A stretch of 64,000 bases of DNA, from contig NZ_QTSZ01000049.1 in assembly GCF_003730295.1 (NCBI RefSeq), positions 62,001-126,000 of the forward strand. Reading direction: 5' to 3'. Below the pieces are notes generated by a model. The model searched no databases, had not been told where the DNA came from, and was given only the letters and a program-made list of their open reading frames with translations. Source of the stretch: Ornithinibacillus gellani. GTDB taxonomy: Bacteria; Bacillota; Bacilli; Bacillales; Amphibacillaceae. The position numbers and the translations under genes were made by a program. Positions within the stretch are counted from its first letter, which is position 1; each line of letters starts with the position of its first letter. Below are positions 39,330 to 50,355 of the stretch, one piece after another.

Positions 39330-41509
39330 GCTTTTTCCTCCTTCAACACTAACAGTTTTTCTAAATAGGCAAGGTATAGACGTTTAACAACTACATGTTT
39401 ATCTCTTGTTGCTTGGGATTTTGATGATTTAATATCTTTATCAATCTTAGCGATTTTTTCTTCGTAAAATGGGATTCTATCGACAGTAGCAATAAAACCT
39501 GAACACATTAAACAATCTAAGTTTCCTTTTGTTTGAATACATGATTCATATGGGCAATATCCACAGTTTTCATTCACAAGGTCTTTGTTAGAGTGGTCTG
39601 TTTCAGTAACGATATTTCCTTTTATTGTTGGATTCCCAATAACAACCATATGAGTTGCTTCAAGATAATCTTTGATTTTTTCAGCAACGTAGTGGTTGGT
39701 GGTAGTGTTAAGTTGTTTGTGATTAGTTAAAGCTCTTAATTCCATTTCTGACATGTTTTGTTTCATGGCATATTCAATTGATTTTGTCATATAAGTATCT
39801 CTTAAATTATGTGCAGTAAAACTTTCAATCCCTAATTGATTACAGATTCGTTTTAGGTAGTCAGAAAATGATCGAACACTTATTACTTTATAGTTATAAG
39901 CTGAATTATTATGAATAAAGATTTGTTCCTTAATAGAGGGATTCTTGCATTCATCTCTTACATCTTGTGTAAACTTTATTGCAGTTTCAATGTATCGCTT
40001 AGTGTAGGGAGTAATTGGAACTTTTACCTTTTTCCCATTTGAAACCTTTGAATGAGACTCTAAATAATAGTCTCTCTTAACATCCTTTACTAAACAACTG
40101 ATTTTCAAATTTAGAATTTGTGAGATTCTAAATTCTGTAGCAATAGCAATATGAAAAACAATATAGTAAAGAGTGTTTAGATAATTATCCGCCGAGTTCT
40201 CTTTTAATTTGTTTTCGATGTTTATTAGAAGTTCATCCGAGATATCTTTTGATGTGTTGTTAACCTGAGCAGTTTTAGTAACTAAATATTTAAAGACACT
40301 TGGTTCAATTTTATAAAGGTTATTTTCTTGGAGGTAAGTGAGAAAACCTCTTACAACTGAAATGTAACTATTGTTCATTTTATTGCCTTTTATGAATTGA
40401 ACATAAGAAAAAACTTCCTCAACGATAAAACTATCTATTCGTTCATCAGATGATGTTACCTTTCTGATGCTATAGTCGTTCCGCAAATCAAAAATAAAGT
40501 TTATGAATTTTATACAGATTTGTGTATAATCAATTCTTGCGGGTAGGGATGTATTTGAATTCCAAAACCAATGTTTGAGACCAAATTTAAGTTTTTCATC
40601 TTTGGTGGGCTGAAAATTCACAGGCCTATATGAAAAACTATTGATCTTTGTAGTGGTATTTTCCAGACCGTTAGGCATGATTAACCATTTATCATATTCG
40701 GGTATAGGATCGAAAGGATTTAATGGAATGGGCAAGAACCCTTTTTCGTAGTTCTTATTAAAGCTAACCAATTGAAGCATATTACCATCTAATCCGTCTT
40801 TCCAATTTAAAATGTTACGCCCGTCGGAATAGGATAGTAACATCAGGTAGAATTTCTTTAATAACGTTATTGAATTCGAACCCTTTTCTTTAGTCTTATA
40901 GAAATAGTATTGCTGTTTAAATGTTTCAGCATTAAAATCAGTAACCCTATTAATAGGTTTTCCGTTAAGGCTTGCCTGAAAATTAGCGTAAAAACGATGG
41001 TTACGACTACCTGTATGATTATTCATTACAAAGTCCCTTAGTAAATTTGAAAGAAAGAGTGTGGAAGAATCATTTTTACAAGTTAAATTGTTCTCTTGGA
41101 TTTTCGGATTTTTACTCTTAGTATCCTTTTTTATTACAATTAAATTATATGGAAGCATAGAATTAGAGAATAGCCAATATAACTCTTTGGCTAAATGATT
41201 CGACCAATTAAAGGATTTAACTATTTCTCTGAATTCCCCATAGTAGCAGTCATTGTTTATGAATAGCAAAACAAGTCTGCAAATACCTTCTCTGATTTTT
41301 TTGTCTTGACTTTTATTAAATAGCTTTTGGAAAAATTCCCAAGTAACAGAAAAACGGTCTAAATTCTCTTCTAAAAGTTCTATTACATTATAGGCATCCG
41401 ATAAATCAAAATTGTGATAATTTTGTCGAGTTGATTTGTCAATAAAGATATTTACTATTCGCTTTATCTTTTTATCATTGAAATTAATAGGGTTACTATG
41501 TCCTGTCAT
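39326..41509 (-). CDS. Large tyrosine recombinase, additional subunit of the transposase
   Basis: 727 residues, bigger than any Tn554 protein. The catalytic region lies near residues 470-640: Arg in IATEFRISQIL, HNLRDTYM (His-x-x-Arg), HKQLNTTTNHYV (His and nucleophile Tyr). The C-terminal NCGYCPYESC...CLMC cysteines probably bind zinc. The large N-terminal half has no motif I recognise and may bind the element ends. Tn554 itself has only TnpA, TnpB and TnpC, so a third large recombinase sets this branch apart, reminiscent of recombinase-in-trio elements. Confidence 0.8.
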   Translation of the reverse strand: MTGHSNPINFNDKKIKRIVNIFIDKSTRQNYHNFDLSDAYNVIELLEENLDRFSVTWEFFQKLFNKSQDKKIREGICRLVLLFINNDCYYGEFREIVKSFNWSNHLAKELYWLFSNSMLPYNLIVIKKDTKSKNPKIQENNLTCKNDSSTLFLSNLLRDFVMNNHTGSRNHRFYANFQASLNGKPINRVTDFNAETFKQQYYFYKTKEKGSNSITLLKKFYLMLLSYSDGRNILNWKDGLDGNMLQLVSFNKNYEKGFLPIPLNPFDPIPEYDKWLIMPNGLENTTTKINSFSYRPVNFQPTKDEKLKFGLKHWFWNSNTSLPARIDYTQICIKFINFIFDLRNDYSIRKVTSSDERIDSFIVEEVFSYVQFIKGNKMNNSYISVVRGFLTYLQENNLYKIEPSVFKYLVTKTAQVNNTSKDISDELLINIENKLKENSADNYLNTLYYIVFHIAIATEFRISQILNLKISCLVKDVKRDYYLESHSKVSNGKKVKVPITPYTKRYIETAIKFTQDVRDECKNPSIKEQIFIHNNSAYNYKVISVRSFSDYLKRICNQLGIESFTAHNLRDTYMTKSIEYAMKQNMSEMELRALTNHKQLNTTTNHYVAEKIKDYLEATHMVVIGNPTIKGNIVTETDHSNKDLVNENCGYCPYESCIQTKGNLDCLMCSGFIATVDRIPFYEEKIAKIDKDIKSSKSQATRDKHVVVKRLYLAYLEKLLVLKEEKA

Positions 41510-41521
41510 ATTTTATCACCT

Positions 41522-42862
41522 TTATATTGTTAGTTCGGGTATTAAATCGTATATGGATTTGACAAATTCAGTTCTCATTTCTACGACATCTTCATCGGTC
41601 GGGCGATAATAATGTTGAACAGAATTAATACTTCGATGTCTCAACAGCACTTTTAGATCATGTGCATCAACTTTTTTATGACGAATCATAAACATAGCGA
41701 ATCCATGTCTAAAACGATGACTAAGATTAATTTCTCGGCGTCCCTTATCTACGTTTAATCCAGCCTTTTTAAATATTTCTCGTAAAGTTTTGCCCCATAG
41801 ATTAGCACTTAAAGGCTTTCCTAAGCTGTTTATAAATAAATAAAAGTTTTCAGACTCATCCTGTGAATCTATAGCAGAATCAGCGATTGTAAATTGATTG
41901 TAGTTCTCTTGAAATTTAATCCCTTCACTTAGATGGTACTCATTTACATAATCATTAATCTTCTCTAATAATGTTTCATTAAGAAAAACAACCTGATATC
42001 CTAAGTCTTTTGTGGCATACGCCTTAGTTTTGTATTGTCTTTTTGTATTAACTTTTATACAGGCCTTAGCCAATTGATCAAATGAGTCTGTACAGCGGTT
42101 ACGAAGATATAAATAAGCTCCTTTTTCGTTCTCAACAATATCTTCATTTGTCAGTCCGAGAACCTCGCCCAGTCTTAATCCGTTTTCAAACATTAATCTA
42201 ACTATACATTCTTCTCTTAACGTATAATCATTTCTTATTACAGTAAGTATTTTTTTGAAATCCTCTATACTGATATATCTTGGAGTGCTTAATTCTGGTT
42301 TATAATCTTTGGCACTTATTTCATATTGCGTGATTTTGATGGGAACATCGGTTTCATGATTGGTAACAAGTTTATATTTATTGCTTTTTTTTAGAAATAC
42401 TGACTCCTTATAACCCAAGTATGAAACAAAACTTCTAAAGATTGCGAGATAAGTATTGATAGTCGAATAAGAACGCAATGTAAACAACTCAAACTCATAT
42501 AAAGTACCTTTTTTTGAGATACCTTGTAGAAACGCAATTAGGTTTTTTACGTCATTTTTTGAAAGGAATTCAAGTTTTAAGTTATATAATTTTAAATAGC
42601 TATAAAGAAGTTTCAGAGCAGTAGAAGCAACGTAACGATAATTTGGAGAACTATCGCCAATCTCCATGTTTATATAGTCAAATACATCGGAAATAGGTTT
42701 CATATCCATGTCATAAAGATATACATATTCAACCCCATCATATTTCACCTTAGCATTTCTAATGTGTACGTTTTCATTTGAAAGTACAGTTCCATCATTA
42801 GACAGAAATGTTTTGTTAAAATAGATACCTTCATTGGAATTTCTCTCAACAATTAGATACAC
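41522..42862 (-). CDS. tnpA: Tyrosine recombinase, TnpA-like
   Basis: About 446 residues from a GTG at 42862, preceded by GAAAGAGGGA; an upstream ATG at 42940 would give 472 residues but has a weaker ribosome site. Phage-integrase core: SAM-like N-terminal domain, Arg in FENGLRLGEVL, HRFRHGFAM (His-x-x-Arg), then LLRHRSINSVQHYYR with the nucleophile Tyr. Tn554 TnpA (361 residues) is the main recombinase; this one is longer. It is first in the recombination operon, with 182 bases to the right junction, where its promoter must lie. Confidence 0.85.
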   Translation of the reverse strand: MYLIVERNSNEGIYFNKTFLSNDGTVLSNENVHIRNAKVKYDGVEYVYLYDMDMKPISDVFDYINMEIGDSSPNYRYVASTALKLLYSYLKLYNLKLEFLSKNDVKNLIAFLQGISKKGTLYEFELFTLRSYSTINTYLAIFRSFVSYLGYKESVFLKKSNKYKLVTNHETDVPIKITQYEISAKDYKPELSTPRYISIEDFKKILTVIRNDYTLREECIVRLMFENGLRLGEVLGLTNEDIVENEKGAYLYLRNRCTDSFDQLAKACIKVNTKRQYKTKAYATKDLGYQVVFLNETLLEKINDYVNEYHLSEGIKFQENYNQFTIADSAIDSQDESENFYLFINSLGKPLSANLWGKTLREIFKKAGLNVDKGRREINLSHRFRHGFAMFMIRHKKVDAHDLKVLLRHRSINSVQHYYRPTDEDVVEMRTEFVKSIYDLIPELTI

Positions 42863-43104
42863 GTTATTCCCTCTTTCAGAATTATTCCTATTCTTGGGAA
42901 AATGATAACATATTAATCTATTAAAATATACAATTTTCATTTTACTGATAAACTCATTAATTGGTTTCTTTTTGCAAAAACCTCGTTTTTTTAATTAAAA
43001 TAGTGCATAATAAATTGTATAAGGTTGTATAAACTAAATAAATTATAAAAAATCACCAAAAACAGAGATGGTGTAAGGGTTCAATGGTAGTTGTACAAAA
43101 AACG
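42863..43104. other. Right subterminal region of the transposon
   Basis: AT-rich region between tnpA and the right inverted repeat. It should hold the tnpA promoter and recombinase sites. Short ACCATT and TTGTACA-like words recur, and TTGTACAA also appears near the left end as AGTACAAGAT. No gene seen. Confidence 0.45.
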
Positions 43105-43116
43105 TTTTACCTATAA
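43105..43116 (-). repeat. Right terminal inverted repeat of the transposon
   Basis: TTTTACCTATAA, the reverse complement of TTATAGGTAAAA, matching the left end with one mismatch. GGAAGT (43117-43122) beyond it is interpreted as the imported core. Confidence 0.7.
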
Positions 43117-44706
<1,590 letters not shown>

Positions 44707-44744
44707 AGACGAAGAAATCTCCGCATATAAAGGAGTGGAATACA

Positions 44745-45854
44745 ATGAAAAAAATAGGAATATTACTGCTCGGTACACTCCTCTTACTAACAAGCTGCGC
44801 ACCAAGCTCGAAGGATGAAGAAGTGGTGAAGCAGGATGAACAAGCTGAGCAGGATAAATCGATTGTACCAAGCTATAAATTAGCAAAGGATAATTATCGG
44901 ATGATATTACCATACCGTCCGAGTAAAGCAAGGGGAGCCATCACTAATCAAATAGCCAATCGGCTGGATATTGATGAGGTAGAAGAAGGATTAAGAAGAC
45001 TCTCCAGTGCACATTTTGATCCAGAGAAATACTATTTTGAAGAGGGACAGTACTTATCACAGGACACGATATTTGAAATCATTGATGAGCTGAACCCCAA
45101 AATCAAAAAAGACCAGGATGAGAAGGTATATCGTAAAAACCCACGCTACCTATCACATGTGCTGGAGCAGAACTTTCTACGGAAAAAAGAGAATAATTCA
45201 GTTGAACTCGTTGGTGTATCTATCGCGCTAGCAATGAAATCTGTTTATCGCTTCCAGACCGAGACAGGTGGCCCGTATTACTATGAAAAAATTAGTAAGA
45301 AAGAAATGCTGGCAGAAGGCGAAAAAATGGCTGCGGAAATATTAAAACGAATTCGTAAGGTAGAAGGGTTGGAAAATGTTCCAATTATGATTGCATTATA
45401 TCGTGAAGAGGAACAAGGCTCCCCAGTTCCAGGAAACTTTGTTGCGGAGACCATGGTTGAAAAAGGTAGCTCAAAAATAGGAAAATGGGACAGCATCAAC
45501 GAAGAATATGTTCTTTTCCCATCTGATCACGCAAAGGATAAATATTTTGAAGATGCCCAGCTCGTTAATAGCTTTGGGGACGAAATCGCTGAATACTTCC
45601 CGAATTATGTCGGCGTTATTGGGGAAGGCTTTTATTATAATAAAGAGCTTAAAAAACTCACCTTGGAAATACCAATAGAATTTTATGGAAAAGGTGAAAT
45701 TATCGGTTTTACCCAATATGCCTTCGGGCTGGTCAAGGAAATGTTTCCTGATTACTATGATTTAGAAATCAATATTGTATCCAGTGATAAAATGGAAAGC
45801 TTTATCTTTCGGGAGGCGGGACAAAAGGAGCCAACTGTGCATATTTTCCATTAA
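44745..45854 (+). CDS. camS: CamS family sex-pheromone lipoprotein (YerH)
   Basis: 369 residues from ATG 44745; an earlier in-frame start at 44703 has no signal-peptide logic. Lipoprotein signal MKKIGILLLGTLLLLTSC with lipobox LLTSC. The body matches CamS: KLAKDNYRMILPYRPSKARGAITNQIANRLD is a hallmark. In enterococci the cleaved signal peptide yields the cAM373 pheromone; the role in Bacillaceae is unknown. It normally closes the pcrB-pcrA-ligA-yerH operon. The transposon now separates it from that promoter. Confidence 0.9.
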   Translation: MKKIGILLLGTLLLLTSCAPSSKDEEVVKQDEQAEQDKSIVPSYKLAKDNYRMILPYRPSKARGAITNQIANRLDIDEVEEGLRRLSSAHFDPEKYYFEEGQYLSQDTIFEIIDELNPKIKKDQDEKVYRKNPRYLSHVLEQNFLRKKENNSVELVGVSIALAMKSVYRFQTETGGPYYYEKISKKEMLAEGEKMAAEILKRIRKVEGLENVPIMIALYREEEQGSPVPGNFVAETMVEKGSSKIGKWDSINEEYVLFPSDHAKDKYFEDAQLVNSFGDEIAEYFPNYVGVIGEGFYYNKELKKLTLEIPIEFYGKGEIIGFTQYAFGLVKEMFPDYYDLEINIVSSDKMESFIFREAGQKEPTVHIFH

Positions 45855-45913
45855 TGGAGCTTGGATAATAAATGGGTCCGTTTAATTGAACGTTCTGTAT
45901 AGATGCGGTAAAA

Positions 45914-45942
45914 TGAGGGGTGGAGATATTCCACCTCTTTTC
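45914..45942 (+). terminator. Terminator after camS
   Basis: Stem GAGGGGTGGA/TCCACCTC with a 4-base loop and a T-rich tail. Confidence 0.82.
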
Positions 45943-45994
45943 CTTTTGATAGGGAAAATGGGTAGTATTATTCAAATTGGGAGGTTGTTTTTTT

Positions 45995-47545
45995 ATGGTA
46001 GTAGCATACAAACATGAACCTTTTACGGATTTTACAGTAGAAGAAAACAAACAAGCTATGCTGGATGCGCTTAAGAAAGTGGAAGCGGATCTTGGCAAGG
46101 AATACCCGCTAATTATTGGCGGTGAACGGATTACAACAGAAGATAAAATCGTATCTGTTAATCCAGCAAATAAAGATGAAATTATTGGATATGTATCCAA
46201 AGCGAATAAAGAACTTGCTGAAAAAGCAATGAAAACAGCAGAGGAAGCCTTTGAATCTTTCTGGAGAAAGTCTGATCCTGCTGTCCGCGCAGATATTTTA
46301 TTCCGTTCTGCAGCGATTGTACGTAAGCGCAAGCATGAATTCTCTGCACTATTAATCAAAGAAGGCGGTAAGCCATGGAATGAGGCAGATGCGGATACTG
46401 CTGAAGCAATTGACTTTATGGAGTATTATGGTCGTCAAATGCTCAAATTGAAAAATGGTGTAGAAGTTGAAAGCCGTCCGATTGAGTTTAACCAATTCCA
46501 TTACATTCCACTCGGTGTTGGTCTTGTTATTTCACCATGGAACTTCCTATTTGCTATTATGGCAGGTACAACAGTTGCAGCAATGGTAACTGGAAACACC
46601 GTACTATTGAAACCGGCAAGTGCAACACCTGTCATTGCTTATAAATTTATGGAAGTACTAGAAGAAGCTGGTATGCCTGCTGGTGTAGTTAACTACATTC
46701 CTGGACCTGGAAGCGAAGTAGGAGATTACTTGGTTGATCATCCACGTACTCGTTTTGTCAGCTTCACAGGTTCCCGTGAGGTTGGTACACGAATTTTCGA
46801 ACGTGCAGGTGTCGTGCACGAAGGTCAAAAATGGTTGAAGCGCACCATCATTGAAATGGGTGGTAAGGATACGATTGTCGTAGATAAGGAAGCAGATTTA
46901 GAGCTTGCTGCACAATCCATTGTAAAATCAGCATTTGGCTTCTCCGGTCAAAAATGTTCTGCTTGCTCCCGTGCTGTAATTCATGCAGATGTGTATGATC
47001 AAGTAGAAAAACGTGTAATAGAATTAACAAAAGAAGTTTCCGCTGGTAATCCTGCAACAAATGAACATTTTACAGGTCCAGTGATTGACCAAGCAGCATA
47101 TGATAAAATCATGAGCTATGTTGAAATTGGTAAAAATGAAGGCGAACTTCTCGTTGGTGGCGATAGCGATGACAGCAAAGGATGGTTCGTTAACCCAACT
47201 GTATTTGGTAATGTTGCGCCAGATGCTCGCATTATGCAGGAAGAAATCTTTGGCCCTGTTGTTGCACTAAGCAAAGCGAAAGATTTTGATGAAGCGATTG
47301 AGATTGCGAACAACACAGAATATGGATTGACTGGAGCGGTCATTACAAATAACCGCAGTCACCTGGAACAAGCACGTGAGGACTTCCATGTAGGAAACCT
47401 TTACTTTAACCGCGGTTGCACGGGTGCCATTGTTGGATATCAGCCATTTGGCGGCTTCAACATGTCCGGAACAGATTCCAAAGCAGGCGGACCAGATTAT
47501 CTAATCCAGCATATGCAAGGAAAAACAACTTCAGAAATGTTTTAA
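45995..47545 (+). CDS. rocA: L-glutamate gamma-semialdehyde dehydrogenase (RocA/PruA type)
   Basis: 516 residues from ATG 45995, after GGGAGG. NAD-dependent aldehyde dehydrogenase: SPWNFLFAI and FTGSREVG (NAD binding), catalytic Glu in IIEMGGKD and Cys in [12 protein letters not shown]. The [15 protein letters not shown] region near the C terminus is typical of the P5C dehydrogenase branch. It oxidises glutamate semialdehyde from proline or arginine breakdown to glutamate. No proline dehydrogenase gene lies beside it. It is a single gene with its own terminator. Confidence 0.92.
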   Translation: MVVAYKHEPFTDFTVEENKQAMLDALKKVEADLGKEYPLIIGGERITTEDKIVSVNPANKDEIIGYVSKANKELAEKAMKTAEEAFESFWRKSDPAVRADILFRSAAIVRKRKHEFSALLIKEGGKPWNEADADTAEAIDFMEYYGRQMLKLKNGVEVESRPIEFNQFHYIPLGVGLVISPWNFLFAIMAGTTVAAMVTGNTVLLKPASATPVIAYKFMEVLEEAGMPAGVVNYIPGPGSEVGDYLVDHPRTRFVSFTGSREVGTRIFERAGVVHEGQKWLKRTIIEMGGKDTIVVDKEADLELAAQSIVKSAFGFSGQKCSACSRAVIHADVYDQVEKRVIELTKEVSAGNPATNEHFTGPVIDQAAYDKIMSYVEIGKNEGELLVGGDSDDSKGWFVNPTVFGNVAPDARIMQEEIFGPVVALSKAKDFDEAIEIANNTEYGLTGAVITNNRSHLEQAREDFHVGNLYFNRGCTGAIVGYQPFGGFNMSGTDSKAGGPDYLIQHMQGKTTSEMF

Positions 47546-47551
47546 TCATAT

Positions 47552-47590
47552 AATAAACCCTTCTTATTCAAAGAGGGGTTTATTTTTTTT
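47552..47590 (+). terminator. Terminator after rocA
   Basis: Stem AATAAACCC/GGGGTTTATT with a 14-base loop, then a run of T's. Confidence 0.88.
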
Positions 47591-47592
47591 CA

Positions 47593-47994
47593 CGGATCAA
47601 CAGCCAGTAAAGGCCTGATTGGTTCAACTAACAATCTGTGGGGGAAGTGCGAAAACCCCCACAGATTGAAGTTTCACTTTATCACAGATTAACTGGCTGT
47701 AAGCCCCCCACTACAAGAGTTTATGTTGATATCAAGAATGGTAAGAGGGGGATCAACAGCCAGTAAAGGCCTGATTGGTTCAACTAACAATCAGTGGGGA
47801 AAGTGCAAAAACCCCCACAGATTGAAGTTTCACTTTATCACAGATTAACTGGCTGTAAGCCCCCCACTACAAGAGTTTATGTTGATATCAAGAATGGTAA
47901 GAGGGGGATCAACAGCCAGTAAAGGCCTGATTGGTTCAACTAACAATCTGTGGGGGAAGTGCGAAAACCCCCACAGATTGAAGTTTCACTTTAT
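47593..47994 (+). repeat. 156-bp dispersed repeat, one truncated and two full tandem copies
   Basis: Copy 5 (47593-47684) lacks its left part and abuts the rocA terminator. Copies 6 (47685-47840) and 7 (47841-47994) are complete. Copies 6 and 7 share CTACAAGAGTTTATGTTGATATCAAGAATGG, unlike copies 1-3, so this cluster spread by local duplication. The last hairpin is intact (ATCTGTGGGGG/CCCCCACAGAT). Confidence 0.88.
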
Positions 47995-48003
47995 GTCGAG
48001 AGG

Positions 48004-48284
48004 TTGGGAAAGTTAAGAATTACATCTATTTTTCAATTTTGTGCATATAGTAGTTAATAAGCAACCGATACTATCTCTATCATAATAGTACGGAATGCCT
48101 AATAGCATATTTTGGAGGTGATTGTCCTTCGACGTATGAGAAAAAGGAACTAGAAACCAATCATTATCATAAAAGTAATAAAATATAAAATAAAACCATT
48201 AAATGGTTATCCATCATGATATTTTAGGAAAGTAGGAAAGTTTTTCAGTGTTTAAATGGTAGTTTACCCCCTCAACTTTCCCAA
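48004..48284. repeat. 281-bp segment with inverted ends upstream of the nprR-like gene
   Basis: TTGGGAAAGTTAAG (48004-48017) and its inverted partner CTCAACTTTCCCAA (48271-48284) match in 13 of 14 positions. Between them there is no gene. Either a small mobile remnant (MITE-like) or two operator sites; the sequence does not decide. The regulator promoter must lie in or just after this stretch. Confidence 0.45.
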
Positions 48285-48372
48285 TATGAATTTATCAGAA
48301 TATGTGTTATCTTATAATTAACAAATAAAAATAGAAGCAATTTTCATACTACAATGATTGGTGGGTATATCG

Positions 48373-49638
48373 ATGGAAATTGGATCGTTTATTAAACTCC
48401 AACGTGTGAAGCAGGGAATGACCCAAGAAGAATTAGCATCTGGTATTGTTTCTATGTCTTATTTGTCAAAGATAGAGAATCAACGTACAGAAGCAAGCCC
48501 TGAGGTCATTAGTCTCTTATGCACGAGGCTAGGGGTAGAAGTCGATAACGAGATGGATCTTACCATTAAGGAAAAATGCGAAAGATGGTATGGACTACTA
48601 TTTGAAGCAAATGACAAGCAAGAGGTTATTAATAGCTATAATGAAATAAATGAATTACTTGGTAGTGTCAGTTCAAATAGCCTTGTTCTTTTTGAAATCC
48701 ATAGAATTCGATACTTCTTAATTTTAGGCGATTATGATCGTGCATTGGAACAAATTAATAATTTGAATGAGATCTCCAATTCCTTTGATAATTTGCATCA
48801 GTTTTACTGGTATAAATTTAAAGGAAATTACAGTTCACTAAATGGAGATTATAACCAAGCTTTAAAAATGTACGAATTAGCCCTGGAAAAATTGAATCAA
48901 TTGGATTTAACAGAGGAGCAAGAAGCGGATTTATATTATACAATTGCCGTCACACATAGTAAGGTGCGCAACACATTAGAATCCATAGATTACGCAGATA
49001 TGGCAATTGATATTTTCCGTAAAGAGTATAATTTTTTTAGATGTGCCCAATGTCATATTGTACACGGTATATCCTATCGCCGTTTGAATATGTTTGAAAA
49101 GGCGATCAAAAATTATAATCTAGCGAAGCATCTTGGGAAGCTGGATCATAACAAGCAAATTATTCAATTGGCGAATGTTAACTTAGGCTATTTGCATTCT
49201 GCTAAAGGAGATTCTCGAGGCGCTATTCATTATTACGTTGAAGTAGCGAATGATGAAGAAGTAGATTTGAATGCAAGAATTACTGCACTTACGTCTTTAA
49301 TTAGAGAATACTTTTCAATAGGTGATTTTGAAAAGACTAGGGAAGTCATTGATAAGTGTTATGAGTTGTTAAAGGACTTTGAAAATAAGGAAGCCTTTAA
49401 GATGCATCACTATATTTTAAAAACGTATGGGCATGCAATTAACAAAGAGCATGAGAAGTTTGAATCCATTGTGATTGATGAATTCATACCGTATTTGCAA
49501 AGTAATAAAGAACATGCATTTCTTGTTGTATTTGCAAATATGCTAGGTGCACATTTTGAAGAGCTTGGCAGGTATAAGGATTCAGTTAAATATTATAAAC
49601 TCGCAAATTTAACATACGAAAATTTAGTAAGTCTATAA
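48373..49638 (+). CDS. HTH-TPR regulator of the RRNPP family, NprR-like
   Basis: About 421 residues. N-terminal HTH_3 domain (residues 1-60: FIKLQRVKQGMTQEELASGIVSMSYLSKIENQRTEASP), then helical TPR-like repeats to the end, each with A-x-x-x-Y or A-x-x-D-Y patterns (DYNQALKMYELAL, MFEKAIKNYNLAKHLG, RYKDSVKYYKLANL). The length and layout match Bacillus NprR (423 residues), which binds a secreted oligopeptide re-imported by Opp and then activates transcription. PlcR is shorter (about 285). A short secreted-peptide gene follows 13 bases later, the usual receptor-peptide pairing. ATG 48373 follows GGTGGG; an upstream TTG is possible. Confidence 0.8.
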   Translation: MEIGSFIKLQRVKQGMTQEELASGIVSMSYLSKIENQRTEASPEVISLLCTRLGVEVDNEMDLTIKEKCERWYGLLFEANDKQEVINSYNEINELLGSVSSNSLVLFEIHRIRYFLILGDYDRALEQINNLNEISNSFDNLHQFYWYKFKGNYSSLNGDYNQALKMYELALEKLNQLDLTEEQEADLYYTIAVTHSKVRNTLESIDYADMAIDIFRKEYNFFRCAQCHIVHGISYRRLNMFEKAIKNYNLAKHLGKLDHNKQIIQLANVNLGYLHSAKGDSRGAIHYYVEVANDEEVDLNARITALTSLIREYFSIGDFEKTREVIDKCYELLKDFENKEAFKMHHYILKTYGHAINKEHEKFESIVIDEFIPYLQSNKEHAFLVVFANMLGAHFEELGRYKDSVKYYKLANLTYENLVSL

Positions 49639-49651
49639 AGGGGGGATATAA

Positions 49652-49795
49652 ATGAAAAAGATTATCGCAAGTCTTGCTTTAGGTGGTGTATTAATGGCTG
49701 GTTTTTTGTTTGCTCAGGATAATCAATCGACTGAACTTGTATTTGGAGAGTTGGAGCCAAGCATTCTTTCAGTTAGCAACTCAGACCTTGTGTAA
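49652..49795 (+). CDS. 47-residue secreted peptide, probable pheromone of the NprR-like regulator
   Basis: Starts at ATG 49652 behind a strong GGGGGG ribosome site and ends 13 bases before nothing else but a terminator. N-terminal MKKIIASLALGGVLMAGFLFA is a signal peptide with a likely cut after FLFA. The remaining 26 residues end in EPSILSVSNSDLV. NprX, PapR and Phr peptides are similar small exported proteins whose C-terminal 5-8 residues become the signal. Here SVSNSDLV or part of it is the plausible mature form. Codes directly downstream of the receptor in the same direction. Too short for typical gene finders. Confidence 0.7.
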   Translation: MKKIIASLALGGVLMAGFLFAQDNQSTELVFGELEPSILSVSNSDLV

Positions 49796-49848
49796 TTACA
49801 TAAGGATCTGAACAAAACTTTTTTACCCTATTACTATATGATAGATTG

Positions 49849-49887
49849 GCCTGAAATGGTGTGGAAACTATTTCAGGCATTTTTTTG
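49849..49887 (+). terminator. Terminator after the peptide gene
   Basis: Stem GCCTGAAAT/ATTTCAGGC with a 12-base loop, followed by seven T's. Confidence 0.88.
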
Positions 49888-50052
49888 TTTTCTTAGAGTG
49901 ATTTCAATCAGAACAATACCTGGGTAAACTCTGAATAGTTGCCTGTACAGCCCTTTTTCTGCTATTATCAATAGTTGTAGAACCGTTTATTATTTGTAAA
50001 ATAGACCATGATTATTGGAATAGGACTGCTGAATAAAATGGAGGTGTTCGCC

Positions 50053-50343
50053 TTGGCAGAGATTACGAAAGAAGAAGTAAAAAGAATTGCTGATTTAGCA
50101 AGAATTGGTATAACAGATGAAGAAACAGATATGTTCCAACAACATTTACAAGCTTTTTCCGACTTTGCAAACCAATTGGACGAGCTCGATACGACAGAAG
50201 TAGAACCGACATCATATGTACTTGATATGAAGAATGTTTTACGTAAGGACGAGCCAGCGCAATGGACGACACAGCAGGAAGTTTTGGAAAATGCACCGGA
50301 TCAGCAAGATGGGCATTTTCGTGTACCATCTATATTGGAATAA
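50053..50343 (+). CDS. gatC: Asp/Glu-tRNA amidotransferase subunit C (GatC)
   Basis: 96 residues from TTG 50053, eight bases after GGAGG; this gives MAEITKEEVKRIADLARI, the family start. Upstream in-frame codons are rejected. GatC ties GatA to GatB in the complex that converts Glu-tRNA(Gln) to Gln-tRNA(Gln) in bacteria without GlnRS. It carries the LARIGITDEE and VEPTSYVLDM motifs. First gene of the gatCAB operon. Confidence 0.93.
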   Translation: MAEITKEEVKRIADLARIGITDEETDMFQQHLQAFSDFANQLDELDTTEVEPTSYVLDMKNVLRKDEPAQWTTQQEVLENAPDQQDGHFRVPSILE

Positions 50344-50355
50344 GGAGGGAAAAGC

